The notes below the pieces were generated by a model. The model was not told where the DNA came from. It saw only the letters and a list, made by a program, of their open reading frames with translations, and did no database searches. Below, one piece after another: positions 7,132 to 15,453 of a stretch of 58,811 nt of DNA; position 1 is the first letter of the stretch; the number at the start of each line of letters is the position of its first letter. This stretch comes from Anaerolineales bacterium. Lineage in GTDB: Bacteria; Chloroflexota; Anaerolineae; Anaerolineales; Villigracilaceae. The translations under genes were made by a program, and so were the position numbers. The stretch is taken from assembly GCA_011389535.1 (NCBI GenBank), contig JAABUE010000002.1, positions 1-58,811 on the forward strand, read 5' to 3'.

Positions 7132-9279
7132 ATGAATGAACAAGAGAAAAAGTCTTATTTACAGCGTTACAAGGAAGCCAAGGAAAAAGGCGTGCCCTTT
7201 TTTCCGGATATCATCTTCAAGGATGCGGTTGTTTCCCTGATCGTATTCCTGATACTGGTTGCACTAGCTTACTTTGTTGGCGCGCCTGTGGAAGAACGTG
7301 CTAATCCAAACGATACCAATTACACGCCGCGCCCGGAGTGGTACTTCCTGTTCCTTTTCCAGTTATTGAAATACTTCCCGGGCAATTTGGAAGTGATCGG
7401 AGCGATGATCCTTCCCGGCCTGTTCGTTATCCTGTTGCTCGTATTACCATTTATTGATAAAAGCCCGAAACGTCATTTCCGCAATCGGCCATTTGCCAGC
7501 ATTGCAGCATTGGCCGTTGTAGGCGGGATCGGTGTCTTAACTGTTCTCTCGGTGATGGAAGCACCTCCGCCGCAAGAAGCGGTGGTGGTCGATCATGCCG
7601 CAGCTTTATATATAAAAAACTGTGCCAATTGCCATGGCGAAAACATTGACGTGCCACCAAGCACAGATTTACATCAAGTGATTGCCGCTGGCACGCATGA
7701 AGGTATGCCAGCCTGGGGTGGTGACTTGAGCACCGATGAGATTGATCAACTGGTTGGCTTCATCTTGTCACCCAATGGGAGTGCGATTTACGTGCAGCAA
7801 TGTGAAACTTGCCATGACCAGATGGTTCAAGCTGTTGGCAACCCACTCGAACTCCAGCGCGTTTTTCGTGAAGGTGAAAATTATCCGGGACATGAGGGAG
7901 TGGATGTTCCTGATTGGAATGAAACTTTAACTACAGTCGAGCGAAATGCCCTGTTAAACTTCCTGGCAGCACCAGATGGCCAGCGCCTCTTCACGATCAA
8001 CTGTGCCGGTTGCCATGGACAGGGGGTTGCCTTTGCAGGTACAGAAGAGGAACTTCGCACGTTGATCTCACAAGGCGGGCACGATCTTGCAATGCCTGCT
8101 TGGAAAGGTACGCTCAGTGAGAGCGATCTGGATACACTCGCTTCTTATGTCACTGATCCCCAATCTGAACCGGCTGGAGATGTGCTCTTTGGACAACATT
8201 GTGCAGCCTGTCATGGCGAGAAAGTTCCTTCCGCGCCGGACAAGGAAAGTGCAATCCAGATCATTAGCCGTGGTGGCGCGCACATGACCATGCCTCTTTG
8301 GGGAAATATTCTTACTCAAGAACAATTGGATGCCCTTGCCCAGTACACATTTGAAGTCAGCCGTGGTGAGGGTACCGGCCTCGGTGCTACTCTTTTTGTT
8401 GAGTACTGTACTGCCTGCCATGGACAGTTTGGTGAGGGTGGTCCGAATCCTTCTCTTGCAGGCGACATAATTCCGCCGATCAGTACGTCAGAATATCTGA
8501 CTACACGTGAGGATACAACGTTGCGAAACATCATAGCGCAAGGTCAGCCAAACTTTGGAATGTCTCCATTTGGAGATGAACATGGCGGGCCTCTTGACAG
8601 CACACAGTTGGATGCGCTTGTAGCCTTCATCAGAAGCTGGGAATCCAACCCGCCTGTGGACGAACCGCCCATCTTCCAGACAGAAACACCGCCTCCGACT
8701 CCTGAGGTCACTGCTCCTACTTCGGAGCCCGTACCGAGCCTGACAGGTGGTCAACTATATACAATTGCATGTGCCAGTTGTCACGGGGCGCAAGGTGAAG
8801 GCGGTATTGGTCCTGCTTTTAATACGCAAGAATTCCAGGACCAATATGACGATCGGGCTTTGTTCGATATCATCAGCGAAGACCATACGGCTACCCCGAT
8901 GGTTGTCTGGGGAGAACATCTCTCGGACGAACAAATCCAACTGTTGGTGGAACAGGTCCGTATTCTGGGAGGCGCCATACCGACTGAACCCTCTACCGTA
9001 AGTTTTTCTGGACAGGTTGTACCGCTTTTCCAGGCAAAGTGCCAGGTCTGCCATAATTCCCAGACAGCGCTGGGAGGTTGGGATTCAACCTCTTATGAAG
9101 CTGTTACTACTACCGGAAATAGCGCCAATGTTGTCATCCCAGGTGATATGCTCAATAGTGTATTGGCCCAGCGAGTTGCGGGTACACAGGGGGCCATAAT
9201 GCCTCCTTCGGGGAAAATGCCAGACGCTGAAATTCAAATCATCCTGGATTGGATTGCCGCCGGCGCTCCAGAAAACTAA
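7132..9279 (+). CDS. Cytochrome b subunit IV fused to seven heme c modules
   Basis: Residues 1-145 are the C-terminal part of cytochrome b (subunit IV-like) with three membrane helices and the Qo-site motif PEWY at 68-71. The remaining ~570 residues lie outside the membrane and contain seven CxxCH motifs at about residues 164, 224, 291, 357, 426, 547 and 637. The first six resemble cytochrome c class I/cbb3-type modules, each with a later Met (for example GMPAW, AMPAW, TMPLW) as a likely axial ligand. A Pro/Thr linker (about 515-535) precedes module six. The last module has the IPGD and WIAAGAPEN signature shared with the b561-like and NapC-like proteins nearby. Known fusions of subunit IV carry one or two hemes, so seven is exceptional. 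The gene starts three bases after petB and precedes the NapC-like gene by 18 bases. Confidence 0.9.
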   Translation: MNEQEKKSYLQRYKEAKEKGVPFFPDIIFKDAVVSLIVFLILVALAYFVGAPVEERANPNDTNYTPRPEWYFLFLFQLLKYFPGNLEVIGAMILPGLFVILLLVLPFIDKSPKRHFRNRPFASIAALAVVGGIGVLTVLSVMEAPPPQEAVVVDHAAALYIKNCANCHGENIDVPPSTDLHQVIAAGTHEGMPAWGGDLSTDEIDQLVGFILSPNGSAIYVQQCETCHDQMVQAVGNPLELQRVFREGENYPGHEGVDVPDWNETLTTVERNALLNFLAAPDGQRLFTINCAGCHGQGVAFAGTEEELRTLISQGGHDLAMPAWKGTLSESDLDTLASYVTDPQSEPAGDVLFGQHCAACHGEKVPSAPDKESAIQIISRGGAHMTMPLWGNILTQEQLDALAQYTFEVSRGEGTGLGATLFVEYCTACHGQFGEGGPNPSLAGDIIPPISTSEYLTTREDTTLRNIIAQGQPNFGMSPFGDEHGGPLDSTQLDALVAFIRSWESNPPVDEPPIFQTETPPPTPEVTAPTSEPVPSLTGGQLYTIACASCHGAQGEGGIGPAFNTQEFQDQYDDRALFDIISEDHTATPMVVWGEHLSDEQIQLLVEQVRILGGAIPTEPSTVSFSGQVVPLFQAKCQVCHNSQTALGGWDSTSYEAVTTTGNSANVVIPGDMLNSVLAQRVAGTQGAIMPPSGKMPDAEIQIILDWIAAGAPEN

Positions 9280-9297
9280 AGAGGAGTCTCTCTCAAC

Positions 9298-10989
9298 ATG
9301 AAAAAATTTCTAACAAAGCTTCGCAACTTCTTTTTCCCGCCCCCTGGATCCCCCCGGTGGGTGCTGATCCTGCCATACGCTATATTAGGCGTATTGACCT
9401 TCTCTCTGCTGGTTGGCGGCGCCTATGCCTGGGATTACACCAATTCGCCAGCGTTTTGTGGAACGACCTGCCATACTATGCCACCAGAATATGCGGCCTA
9501 CCAGCTTTCACCGCACTCGCGTGTAGCCTGTGTCGAATGCCATATCGGGCGGGAATTTGTTGGCAATCAGATCTTCCGTAAAGCTGGCGATGTCAGACAT
9601 GTCATTGCTGTAACGTTCAACACCTACGAATTCCCGATCCGCGCCAAAAACATGCGACCCGCGCCTCAAATTTGCGAGAAGTGTCATTCCCCTGAAAAAT
9701 TTTCGGATGATAGCTTACGGGTTAAGGAACACTTCTCTACTGATTTACAAAATTCACCCTATAGTGTCTATTTGATTCTAAAGACCGGTGGTGGGTCTAA
9801 GCGAGTTGGCTTGGGACGAGGCATCCACTGGCACATCGAAAACCAGGTTCAGTTCTTTTCCACGGACAATCTAGATCAGAAGATCCCGTATATTCGTGTG
9901 ACCAATGATGATGGCAGCGTGGAAGAATATGTGGATATCGAAGCCGGTTTTGATCGATCATCTGTGGATGCTGAGAGTCTGAAAACGATGGACTGCATGA
10001 CATGCCATAATCGTATTTCGCATACCATTCCATTTCCGGACCAGGCTGTCGATAATGCTATGGCACGTGGTGTGATCGATGCTGATATTCCCGATATCCG
10101 TCGCATGGGCGCGGAAGTGCTAAGTATAGAGTATGCAAACCAAGAACAGGCTCTGGCTGCGATTGCCGATTTGGAAACTTACTATGAAACAACTTTCCCG
10201 GATTTCTACTCGACAGGTCAGCAGGAAATAACGCAGGCCATTGCAGAACTCCAAAACATTTACACGAATTCGGTGTTCGCCGAGCAGGAAGTTGACTGGG
10301 AAACCCATCCCAACAATGTTGGGCACAGCACTTCTCCCGGCTGTTTTCGTTGCCATGATGGCAAACATCTTAATGAAGAGAATGAAGCGGTTCGTCTGGA
10401 GTGTAATCTATGCCACTCGATCCCTGTAGTGGCTGGGTCTCAGGACTTTGTGGCCGATATTCAAATTAGCCGCGGCCCAGAGCCGGAGTCTCACCTAAAT
10501 CCCAACTGGATCAGTTTACACAATCAAATCTTCGATTCGACCTGTGAAAGCTGCCACACAACCGATGACCCAGGCGGCACCAGCAATACCTCGTTCTGCT
10601 CCAACAGCGCCTGCCATGGCAACGTCTACACCTATGCCGGTTTCGATGCGCCTGCCTTGCGTGAAATCCTGCAAGAGCAGTTGCCGCCTCCGCCTGCTGA
10701 AGCAATTCCATCTGACCGGGAAAATCCAACCTTTGATTCATATGCGGGTCCTTTATTTGAAGCAAAATGCATCGTTTGTCACGGAAGTTCATCTTCCCAA
10801 AAAGGCCTGGATCTGTCCACCTACGCAGGTACAATGGAGGGCGGCGAGAGTGGCCCGGCTATTATTCCGGGCGATAGCGCTGCCAGCCTGCTCGTCCAGG
10901 TACAGAGCGGCCAGCACTTTGCAACATTCTCTGCTGACGAACTGGATGTTATCAAAAATTGGATTGACGCCGGCGCGCCGGAAAATTAA
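9298..10989 (+). CDS. NapC/NirT-like multiheme cytochrome with C-terminal heme module
   Basis: The 563-residue protein has an N-terminal membrane anchor (about 21-45), then the first heme site CGTTCHTM (C-x3-CH, Cys54) with the CHxM pattern of NapC/NrfH quinol dehydrogenases, and CVECH at 78-82. Five more CxxCH motifs follow, one C-x4-CH (CSNSACH) and a final CIVCH in a C-terminal module ending WIDAGAPEN. This gives seven standard and two wider heme motifs. It completes the bc operon (GAGGAG Shine-Dalgarno) and probably moves electrons between the quinol-oxidising core and periplasmic-side carriers. The helical stretch at about 275-340 carries no heme. The substrate, if any, is unknown. Confidence 0.85.
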   Translation: MKKFLTKLRNFFFPPPGSPRWVLILPYAILGVLTFSLLVGGAYAWDYTNSPAFCGTTCHTMPPEYAAYQLSPHSRVACVECHIGREFVGNQIFRKAGDVRHVIAVTFNTYEFPIRAKNMRPAPQICEKCHSPEKFSDDSLRVKEHFSTDLQNSPYSVYLILKTGGGSKRVGLGRGIHWHIENQVQFFSTDNLDQKIPYIRVTNDDGSVEEYVDIEAGFDRSSVDAESLKTMDCMTCHNRISHTIPFPDQAVDNAMARGVIDADIPDIRRMGAEVLSIEYANQEQALAAIADLETYYETTFPDFYSTGQQEITQAIAELQNIYTNSVFAEQEVDWETHPNNVGHSTSPGCFRCHDGKHLNEENEAVRLECNLCHSIPVVAGSQDFVADIQISRGPEPESHLNPNWISLHNQIFDSTCESCHTTDDPGGTSNTSFCSNSACHGNVYTYAGFDAPALREILQEQLPPPPAEAIPSDRENPTFDSYAGPLFEAKCIVCHGSSSSQKGLDLSTYAGTMEGGESGPAIIPGDSAASLLVQVQSGQHFATFSADELDVIKNWIDAGAPEN

Positions 10990-11009
10990 ACGCGCCCGGC
11001 CTTAACACA

Positions 11010-11045
11010 AAAAACGAGCCGCCTCGTCTTGAGGCGGCTCGTTCG
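11010..11045. terminator. Bidirectional terminator between convergent respiratory operons
   Basis: AACGAGCCGCCTC (11013-11025) pairs with GAGGCGGCTCGTT (11031-11043) around a five-base loop. An A-run on the left and T-rich sequence on the right let it serve both strands. Confidence 0.9.
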
Positions 11046-11060
11046 CTTCTTTCCGGACCT

Positions 11061-12323
11061 CTAAATTGTTACCGGTTCAGTTGCATTAACCTTGACTGTT
11101 TCGTGCTCCTCTTCTTCGGTGAGGCGGTGGTCTACTACCCTGAGGTAGCGCACGCCCAACGAGAAGGCCAGGAAACCGTAGGCGATCACGCCCAACCCGA
11201 TTGCCCATTCTACCAGCGACGGTGTATAAGAGGTGTAGGAGACAGTCGGTTGGCCGGGCAGGTATGACAGCACGATTAGCGCTCCAGCCAGGTTGATGTC
11301 CCAGCGGTAAGCCACCAGGCCACCAACCACCATCAACAGGGCTGCCATGCGCCAGAAGGGATTGAGGCGAGTCTTACTGTTGAGCAGCAAGATCATGGGT
11401 ATCACGATCCCGAGAAGCATTTCACCGATCCAGAAGTTGAAGGCAAGCGGACCTGTGGTGAGAAGCTGCAGACCTTCAGTCCGGCCAGGTTCGTATGTAT
11501 ACGTCATTGAGAGCGTATCCCAGAAACGCCAGTAGAAGTACCCTACGAGAGCCCAACCGACAAAGTGAGATAATCGCTCGATCAGACCATCATTGATCCT
11601 GGCTTTCGATGTCAGACGGGAAGATAACATCGAGACAAAGAGGGTCAGCGAGATGCCGCCGATGATGGCCGAGAGCATGAACAGGACCGACATTTCAGGC
11701 TTATACCAGAAGGGCCTGGCTTTTAGTACGCCATAGGCTGCTCCAAGCGAAGATTGGTGCAGGCTGGAGAGAAACAGACCCACAATCGCAAGATAGGGAG
11801 CGTAGTGATGCACGTGTGTCATCTTACCCGTAAGCTTGGGGAAGCGACTGCGTAACCATTCCCAATTTGCGATAATTGGCAGCGATTCCAGCAGCAATAC
11901 TGTGAAGTACAGGATGATGCACATGGTCACTTCCCAGAGCAGGGAGTGCGTGTTCCAGTACATCAACGCTTGATAGAATTTGAACGGGCGTCCAATGTCC
12001 ATGAACAGGCACAGCATGGCCATGCTGTAGCCGATCAGTCCAACAAACGTGGCTGTGCGCGCAATCGGCTGGTAACGTTTAAGTCCGATCAGGTATACCG
12101 CTGCGCATAAGGAAAAAGCTCCAGCGGCCAGCGCGATGGAAGAAAGGTCGATCGTGATCCACAAACCCCAGGGAACCAGGTCTGTCAAATTCGTTATGGA
12201 TAAGCCTTTCCACAGCACCAAGACGCCACCGATGGCGCCAGCCACCAGGAACAGGCTCAGGAAGGCCAGCCATCCCAGCCAGGGGGTGGGTCTGGGGAGA
12301 CGGGCTTGGAATTTTGCGATCAT
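11061..12323 (-). CDS. NrfD/PsrC-type membrane subunit (quinol site)
   Basis: The 420-residue protein has about nine to ten membrane helices and matches the NrfD/HybB/PsrC family: helix with LVPWGLWITIDLSSIALAAG near residue 50-68, FMDIGRP at about 107 and the SSLHQSSLG segment near 185. Members bind no heme and exchange electrons and protons with quinol, working with a four-cluster ferredoxin. The start ATG overlaps the ferredoxin stop by four bases (ATGA), giving tight coupling. It is the last gene of the minus-strand operon and ends at the bidirectional terminator. A short acidic C-terminal tail faces the cytoplasm by prediction. Confidence 0.9.
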   Translation of the reverse strand: MIAKFQARLPRPTPWLGWLAFLSLFLVAGAIGGVLVLWKGLSITNLTDLVPWGLWITIDLSSIALAAGAFSLCAAVYLIGLKRYQPIARTATFVGLIGYSMAMLCLFMDIGRPFKFYQALMYWNTHSLLWEVTMCIILYFTVLLLESLPIIANWEWLRSRFPKLTGKMTHVHHYAPYLAIVGLFLSSLHQSSLGAAYGVLKARPFWYKPEMSVLFMLSAIIGGISLTLFVSMLSSRLTSKARINDGLIERLSHFVGWALVGYFYWRFWDTLSMTYTYEPGRTEGLQLLTTGPLAFNFWIGEMLLGIVIPMILLLNSKTRLNPFWRMAALLMVVGGLVAYRWDINLAGALIVLSYLPGQPTVSYTSYTPSLVEWAIGLGVIAYGFLAFSLGVRYLRVVDHRLTEEEEHETVKVNATEPVTI

Positions 12324-13102
12324 GATCCTACCTCCTCAAAATCTTCCGCATCTGCCATCAAGTAATAGACACGTGGAGCAGTTCCCAGGTCTTCTCGCAG
12401 GCGAACGGTGTGCCGTGAATGGACGAGCTTGCTGACTTCGGATTCAGGGTCGTTCAAGTCGCCGAAGATGCGGGCGCCTGTCGGGCAGACCATCACGCAG
12501 GCAGGGGTAGCGTCCGGATCGACGCCCGGTGTCAGCCCGAGAGCCATACCGCGGTCAATACGCTGATAGCAGAAGGAGCATTTTTCAGGGACGCCGCGCG
12601 GTCGACGTGCGATTTCGGCCTGCCCCCATTCCGGTATGGCCGGGTTCGGGCCTTCGAATGCTTCCCAGTTGAAGGAGCGCGCCTGGTATGGGCAAGCCAC
12701 TTCGCAGTACCGGCAACCGATGCACTTGTCGTAGTCCATCATGACAATGCCATCTGGACGGTAATAAGAGGCGCCTACCATACAAACCTCAACGCAGGGA
12801 GCTTTCTCGCAATGCATGCAGGGTCTCGGCAGGAAAACCTGATGACCTCCAATTTCACCGGCAGGCAGAACCACGTTCCAGGAAATATCGGGAGAAACGT
12901 CATTGCGGGCGCGGCAGGCCAGCGTGCAGTAATTGCAGCCCTGGCATTTAGCCTGGTCGATCACCATCGCCCACTGGTGCGGCCCCTTTTCTCCGCCACT
13001 GGAGGCTTCCGCTTTGCCCATTGCGCGAGCCCCGGCTACGGTTGCAACCCCAACAGCGGCTATTTTCAAGAAATCTCGTCTGTGCATCTTGTTATCCGTC
13101 AT
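12320..13102 (-). CDS. Tat-exported ferredoxin with four [4Fe-4S] clusters (NrfC/PsrB-like)
   Basis: The start at 13102 is chosen because GAGGAGA lies just upstream and the Tat motif HRRDFLK then sits at residues 7-13; this gives 260 residues. Sixteen cysteines lie in four groups: CQGCNYCTLAC (from Cys53), CMHCEKAPCVEVC, CIGCRYCEVAC and CSFCYQ...CVMVC, the standard pattern of NrfC/DmsB/PsrB. It moves electrons between the NrfD subunit and the octaheme cytochrome on the outer face of the membrane. It overlaps the preceding gene by 11 bases and the next by four. Confidence 0.93.
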   Translation of the reverse strand: MTDNKMHRRDFLKIAAVGVATVAGARAMGKAEASSGGEKGPHQWAMVIDQAKCQGCNYCTLACRARNDVSPDISWNVVLPAGEIGGHQVFLPRPCMHCEKAPCVEVCMVGASYYRPDGIVMMDYDKCIGCRYCEVACPYQARSFNWEAFEGPNPAIPEWGQAEIARRPRGVPEKCSFCYQRIDRGMALGLTPGVDPDATPACVMVCPTGARIFGDLNDPESEVSKLVHSRHTVRLREDLGTAPRVYYLMADAEDFEEVGS

Positions 13103-14066
13103 TGCCGGTCTCCTCATCATTGTGTTTGACAGCACGATGATAAAAGCGTTCCAGCCAGGGAGCCAGGACCATGCCAGCCGCCAGACCAATCAAACCTGCC
13201 AGTCCAGCAAAGCCAAGCGGGCTGACCGGGCCGGGTTCTGGGGTCACCGAGGTGAGTTCTACTTCCTTGGCTACTTGGTCTCCTACAACCGGCTGTGTTG
13301 TTTCAGTTTGCACAGCCTCGCCAGGCCGGTGCATCTGGTCTGCATGACAAGTGTTGCAGGACTTCAAGCTGGCGTTGAACGAGTGGTCGGGAACGCTATG
13401 TGCTGTGCGATCCTCATTTTCGAGGTGATTGACGTGGCAATCTACACAGGATACGCCTTTTTGGTGGTGGTTAGAGTACGGGAAATCCATGCTGTACTCA
13501 TTGTGGCAGGTGATGCATAACTCGGAAGCATCCTCATATGTAGGATCCTGCCCTTGGGCGGCTGCTACTTGTTTGAGGGAGGCGCTATGGGGGTCGTGGC
13601 AGACGGTGCAATCCATACCGCGCTGGTAATGGGTGCTGATCTTCCATTCTTGCCAGCCGAAGCGTGTATCACTGTGGCACTGTCCGCACAGGTCTGTGGA
13701 ATGATCGACAGGCATGGGGCTTTTCGGGTGATCCGAAGGAACCGGGTTATGGCAGGCTTCACAGGTTACGCCATCTGCTTTCCAGGTGGCAGTTGCCGGG
13801 TCATAGCCGGTCACATGGCAAACGAGACAAGCGCCTGGCTTGCCCTGGGCGGTCCAATCTTCTACGAACACGGGATCGTCTGCAGCGTGGCCATGTGGGC
13901 CGCTCATCCAACTGGTCTCAAACTCTGAGTGACAGGCGGCACACTTGAGCGTATGCTCTTGGGGCGGTGGAGCGTTTTCCTGGGCCTGCGCAACCAGTAG
14001 GGTTACACCGGCTGCCACTAAAGCGAACAGAATGGCAATGAGCAGTCGCTCGATACGTGAAATCAT
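13092..14066 (-). CDS. Octaheme c-type cytochrome with C-terminal membrane helix
   Basis: The 324-residue product has an N-terminal signal sequence, eight CxxCH motifs (CAACH at Cys42, then CLVCH, CEACH, CGQCH, CTVCH, CITCH, CVDCH and CNTCH), a Pro/Thr-rich spacer and a membrane helix at about 283-305. Many distal His residues follow the motifs (for example STHYQRG, SNHHQKG), as in bis-His decaheme or octaheme carriers. No lysine-ligated CxxCK motif is present, so it is not a standard nitrite or hydroxylamine-type enzyme. With the ferredoxin and NrfD subunit it forms a quinol-linked electron conduit. Shine-Dalgarno AGGAGAT precedes the ATG. Confidence 0.88.
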   Translation of the reverse strand: MISRIERLLIAILFALVAAGVTLLVAQAQENAPPPQEHTLKCAACHSEFETSWMSGPHGHAADDPVFVEDWTAQGKPGACLVCHVTGYDPATATWKADGVTCEACHNPVPSDHPKSPMPVDHSTDLCGQCHSDTRFGWQEWKISTHYQRGMDCTVCHDPHSASLKQVAAAQGQDPTYEDASELCITCHNEYSMDFPYSNHHQKGVSCVDCHVNHLENEDRTAHSVPDHSFNASLKSCNTCHADQMHRPGEAVQTETTQPVVGDQVAKEVELTSVTPEPGPVSPLGFAGLAGLIGLAAGMVLAPWLERFYHRAVKHNDEETGNDG

Positions 14067-14087
14067 ATTTGCATCTCCTCGTTAATG

Positions 14088-14420
14088 TTAGATTTTTACG
14101 GGGATGGGCGCCTTGCGGAAGACGTCACAACCCAGACAGCGTTCTTGCAGGTAGCCGTTTTCCTTGCGGAGGGCTTGCCAGCAAGGTTGTTCCGATTGGT
14201 AGCCAGAACAGGTTGCACGCATCTCGGATGTGCAACCATGTATTTCCCAGCACTTTGGTTTTTCGACCACAGGCTGCAGAAGTTGTGTTTCAGCTTCCAC
14301 TTTCCAGCGGGTGTCCATCCGACGAAGGAAATAAATAGCAAGCGCAGTGACAGCAATCGGGATGGCCAGCCTTAGCGCAAAGCCTGCGATAACAGCAAGT
14401 ATGGCCGTTATAGTTTCCAT
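14088..14420 (-). CDS. Small membrane protein with two-CW-type cysteine domain
   Basis: From the ATG at 14420 (TGAGGAAAC upstream) the protein has 110 residues; an ATG at 14453 is in frame but inside the preceding gene. One or two membrane helices (about residues 5-33) precede a soluble domain with cysteines at 57, 63, 71, 80, 95 and 98 in the pattern CWEIHGC...C...PCW...CxxC. This resembles the 'two-CW' cysteine motif found in many bacterial signalling and redox proteins, and could bind a metal or an iron-sulfur cluster. Position between the microprotein and the octaheme gene suggests an accessory or regulatory part of the NrfD-type complex. Function is not established. Confidence 0.75.
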   Translation of the reverse strand: METITAILAVIAGFALRLAIPIAVTALAIYFLRRMDTRWKVEAETQLLQPVVEKPKCWEIHGCTSEMRATCSGYQSEQPCWQALRKENGYLQERCLGCDVFRKAPIPVKI

Positions 14421-14427
14421 AGTTTCC

Positions 14428-14550
14428 TCATATCTTGAGCCAGTATTTTGCATTACGCCGTCTGATCAACTCTCCCACAACCAGGATCAACCCGAAGGGG
14501 ATAACCAGTCGAAGGATGGTTAGAAGCAGAAAATAAGTAGTGGCATTCAT
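14428..14550 (-). CDS. 40-residue single-helix membrane microprotein
   Basis: The frame starts at the ATG at 14548-14550, preceded by GGAGAAGG, and stops at 14428, seven bases before the next ATG. The product is one hydrophobic helix (about residues 6-29, starting TYFLLLTILR) followed by a basic tail (LIRRRNAKYW). A good ribosome-binding site, tight spacing and a positive-inside tail argue that it is real. It is probably the first gene of the octaheme/ferredoxin/NrfD operon and may be a small complex subunit, like the short helices in many respiratory complexes. No homologue is recognised. Confidence 0.6.
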   Translation of the reverse strand: MNATTYFLLLTILRLVIPFGLILVVGELIRRRNAKYWLKI

Positions 14551-14730
14551 GGCCTTCTCCTTTCTATGTCTATTGGAACCTTCACCCTTAGTTTATCGAT
14601 CGGGGCATGAGAAGTAAATTCGGTAGTCTCCCCATCTTTTTAATCATTTCTTAATCTGGCCAATGGGATTTTCTATGTTGTTTCCCCCAGGCCTGATAGC
14701 ATCAGCATGGGGTATTCACCCCATATAAAT

Positions 14731-14769
14731 AAAAAATGGTCTGCGGTGCTCCGCTGGACCATTTTTTGT
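14731..14769. terminator. Bidirectional terminator after the LuxR-type regulator
   Basis: AAAAAATGGTC (14731-14741) and GACCATTTTTT (14757-14767) flank an inner GCGG/CCGC stem. T-runs on both sides allow use by either strand. It ends the minus-strand operon 17865-14800. A second small palindrome (ATGGGG...CCCCAT, 14707-14724) follows and could be an operator for the operon starting at 14550. Confidence 0.85.
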
Positions 14770-14799
14770 TGGGTTCGGATGTATAGGCGGGTCTGGCTT

Positions 14800-15450
14800 T
14801 CAGGCTTTGATGATCCCCTTACGGATTGCGTAGCGCACCAGTTCTGCACGGGAGTGCAAATTGAGCTTGTGCATAATATTTTCGCGGTGGCGCGCAACGG
14901 TTTTTGGGCTGATCACCAGCGCCTTGGCGATTTCTTCGTTATTCTCGCCTTCTGCAAGATGGGTCAACACTTCATGCTCACGGTCGGTAAGGTCTTTGCG
15001 ACTAGATAGATTTTTGTCTGTTGGCTCACTGACGAGAAAGTCTCGAACCAGCAATTTCGCCATGCTCGGGTAGAGATAGACCTCGCCATGGGCGGCAGCG
15101 CGGATGGCGGTCAGCAATTCTTCCGGAGCGGCTCGCTTGGGGACATACCCGGACGCGCCGGCTTCCAGCATTTTGAAAAAATATTCTTCATCCTCGTGGA
15201 TGGTCAGGGCGACGATGGCTACCGCCGGGAACTGCGCTTTGATCTCGCGCGTGGCTTCGATCCCAGACTTGTCGGGTAAGCCAATATCCATGAGAATGAC
15301 ATCAGGCTTGAGGTCCGCGGCAGATGCGAGCGCTTCGGCGGCCGTTCCAGCCTCACCGATGATTTCGACGTCACCTTCGTTTTCCAGCAGCATCCGGAGT
15401 CCCGACCGGACGACTGCGTGATCATCTACCAGCAGCAGGCGGGTTTTCAT
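14800..15450 (-). CDS. Response regulator, NarL/FixJ family
   Basis: The 216-residue protein has a receiver domain with Asp9/Asp10, phosphoacceptor Asp55 and Lys105, then a LuxR-type helix-turn-helix (about 153-200, LTDREHEVLTHLAEG...EIAKAL...KTVARHRENI). Its ATG is three bases after the stop of the kinase gene, so the two form a classic pair. Targets are probably respiratory genes nearby, judged only from location. The small GGGG/CCCC palindrome just downstream of its terminator is one candidate site. Confidence 0.95.
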   Translation of the reverse strand: MKTRLLLVDDHAVVRSGLRMLLENEGDVEIIGEAGTAAEALASAADLKPDVILMDIGLPDKSGIEATREIKAQFPAVAIVALTIHEDEEYFFKMLEAGASGYVPKRAAPEELLTAIRAAAHGEVYLYPSMAKLLVRDFLVSEPTDKNLSSRKDLTDREHEVLTHLAEGENNEEIAKALVISPKTVARHRENIMHKLNLHSRAELVRYAIRKGIIKA

Positions 15451-15453
15451 TTT

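Noticed and set aside
12419-13129. 236-codon open frame on the plus strand
   Set aside because: It is the antisense of the Cys-rich ferredoxin gene; its composition mirrors that gene.
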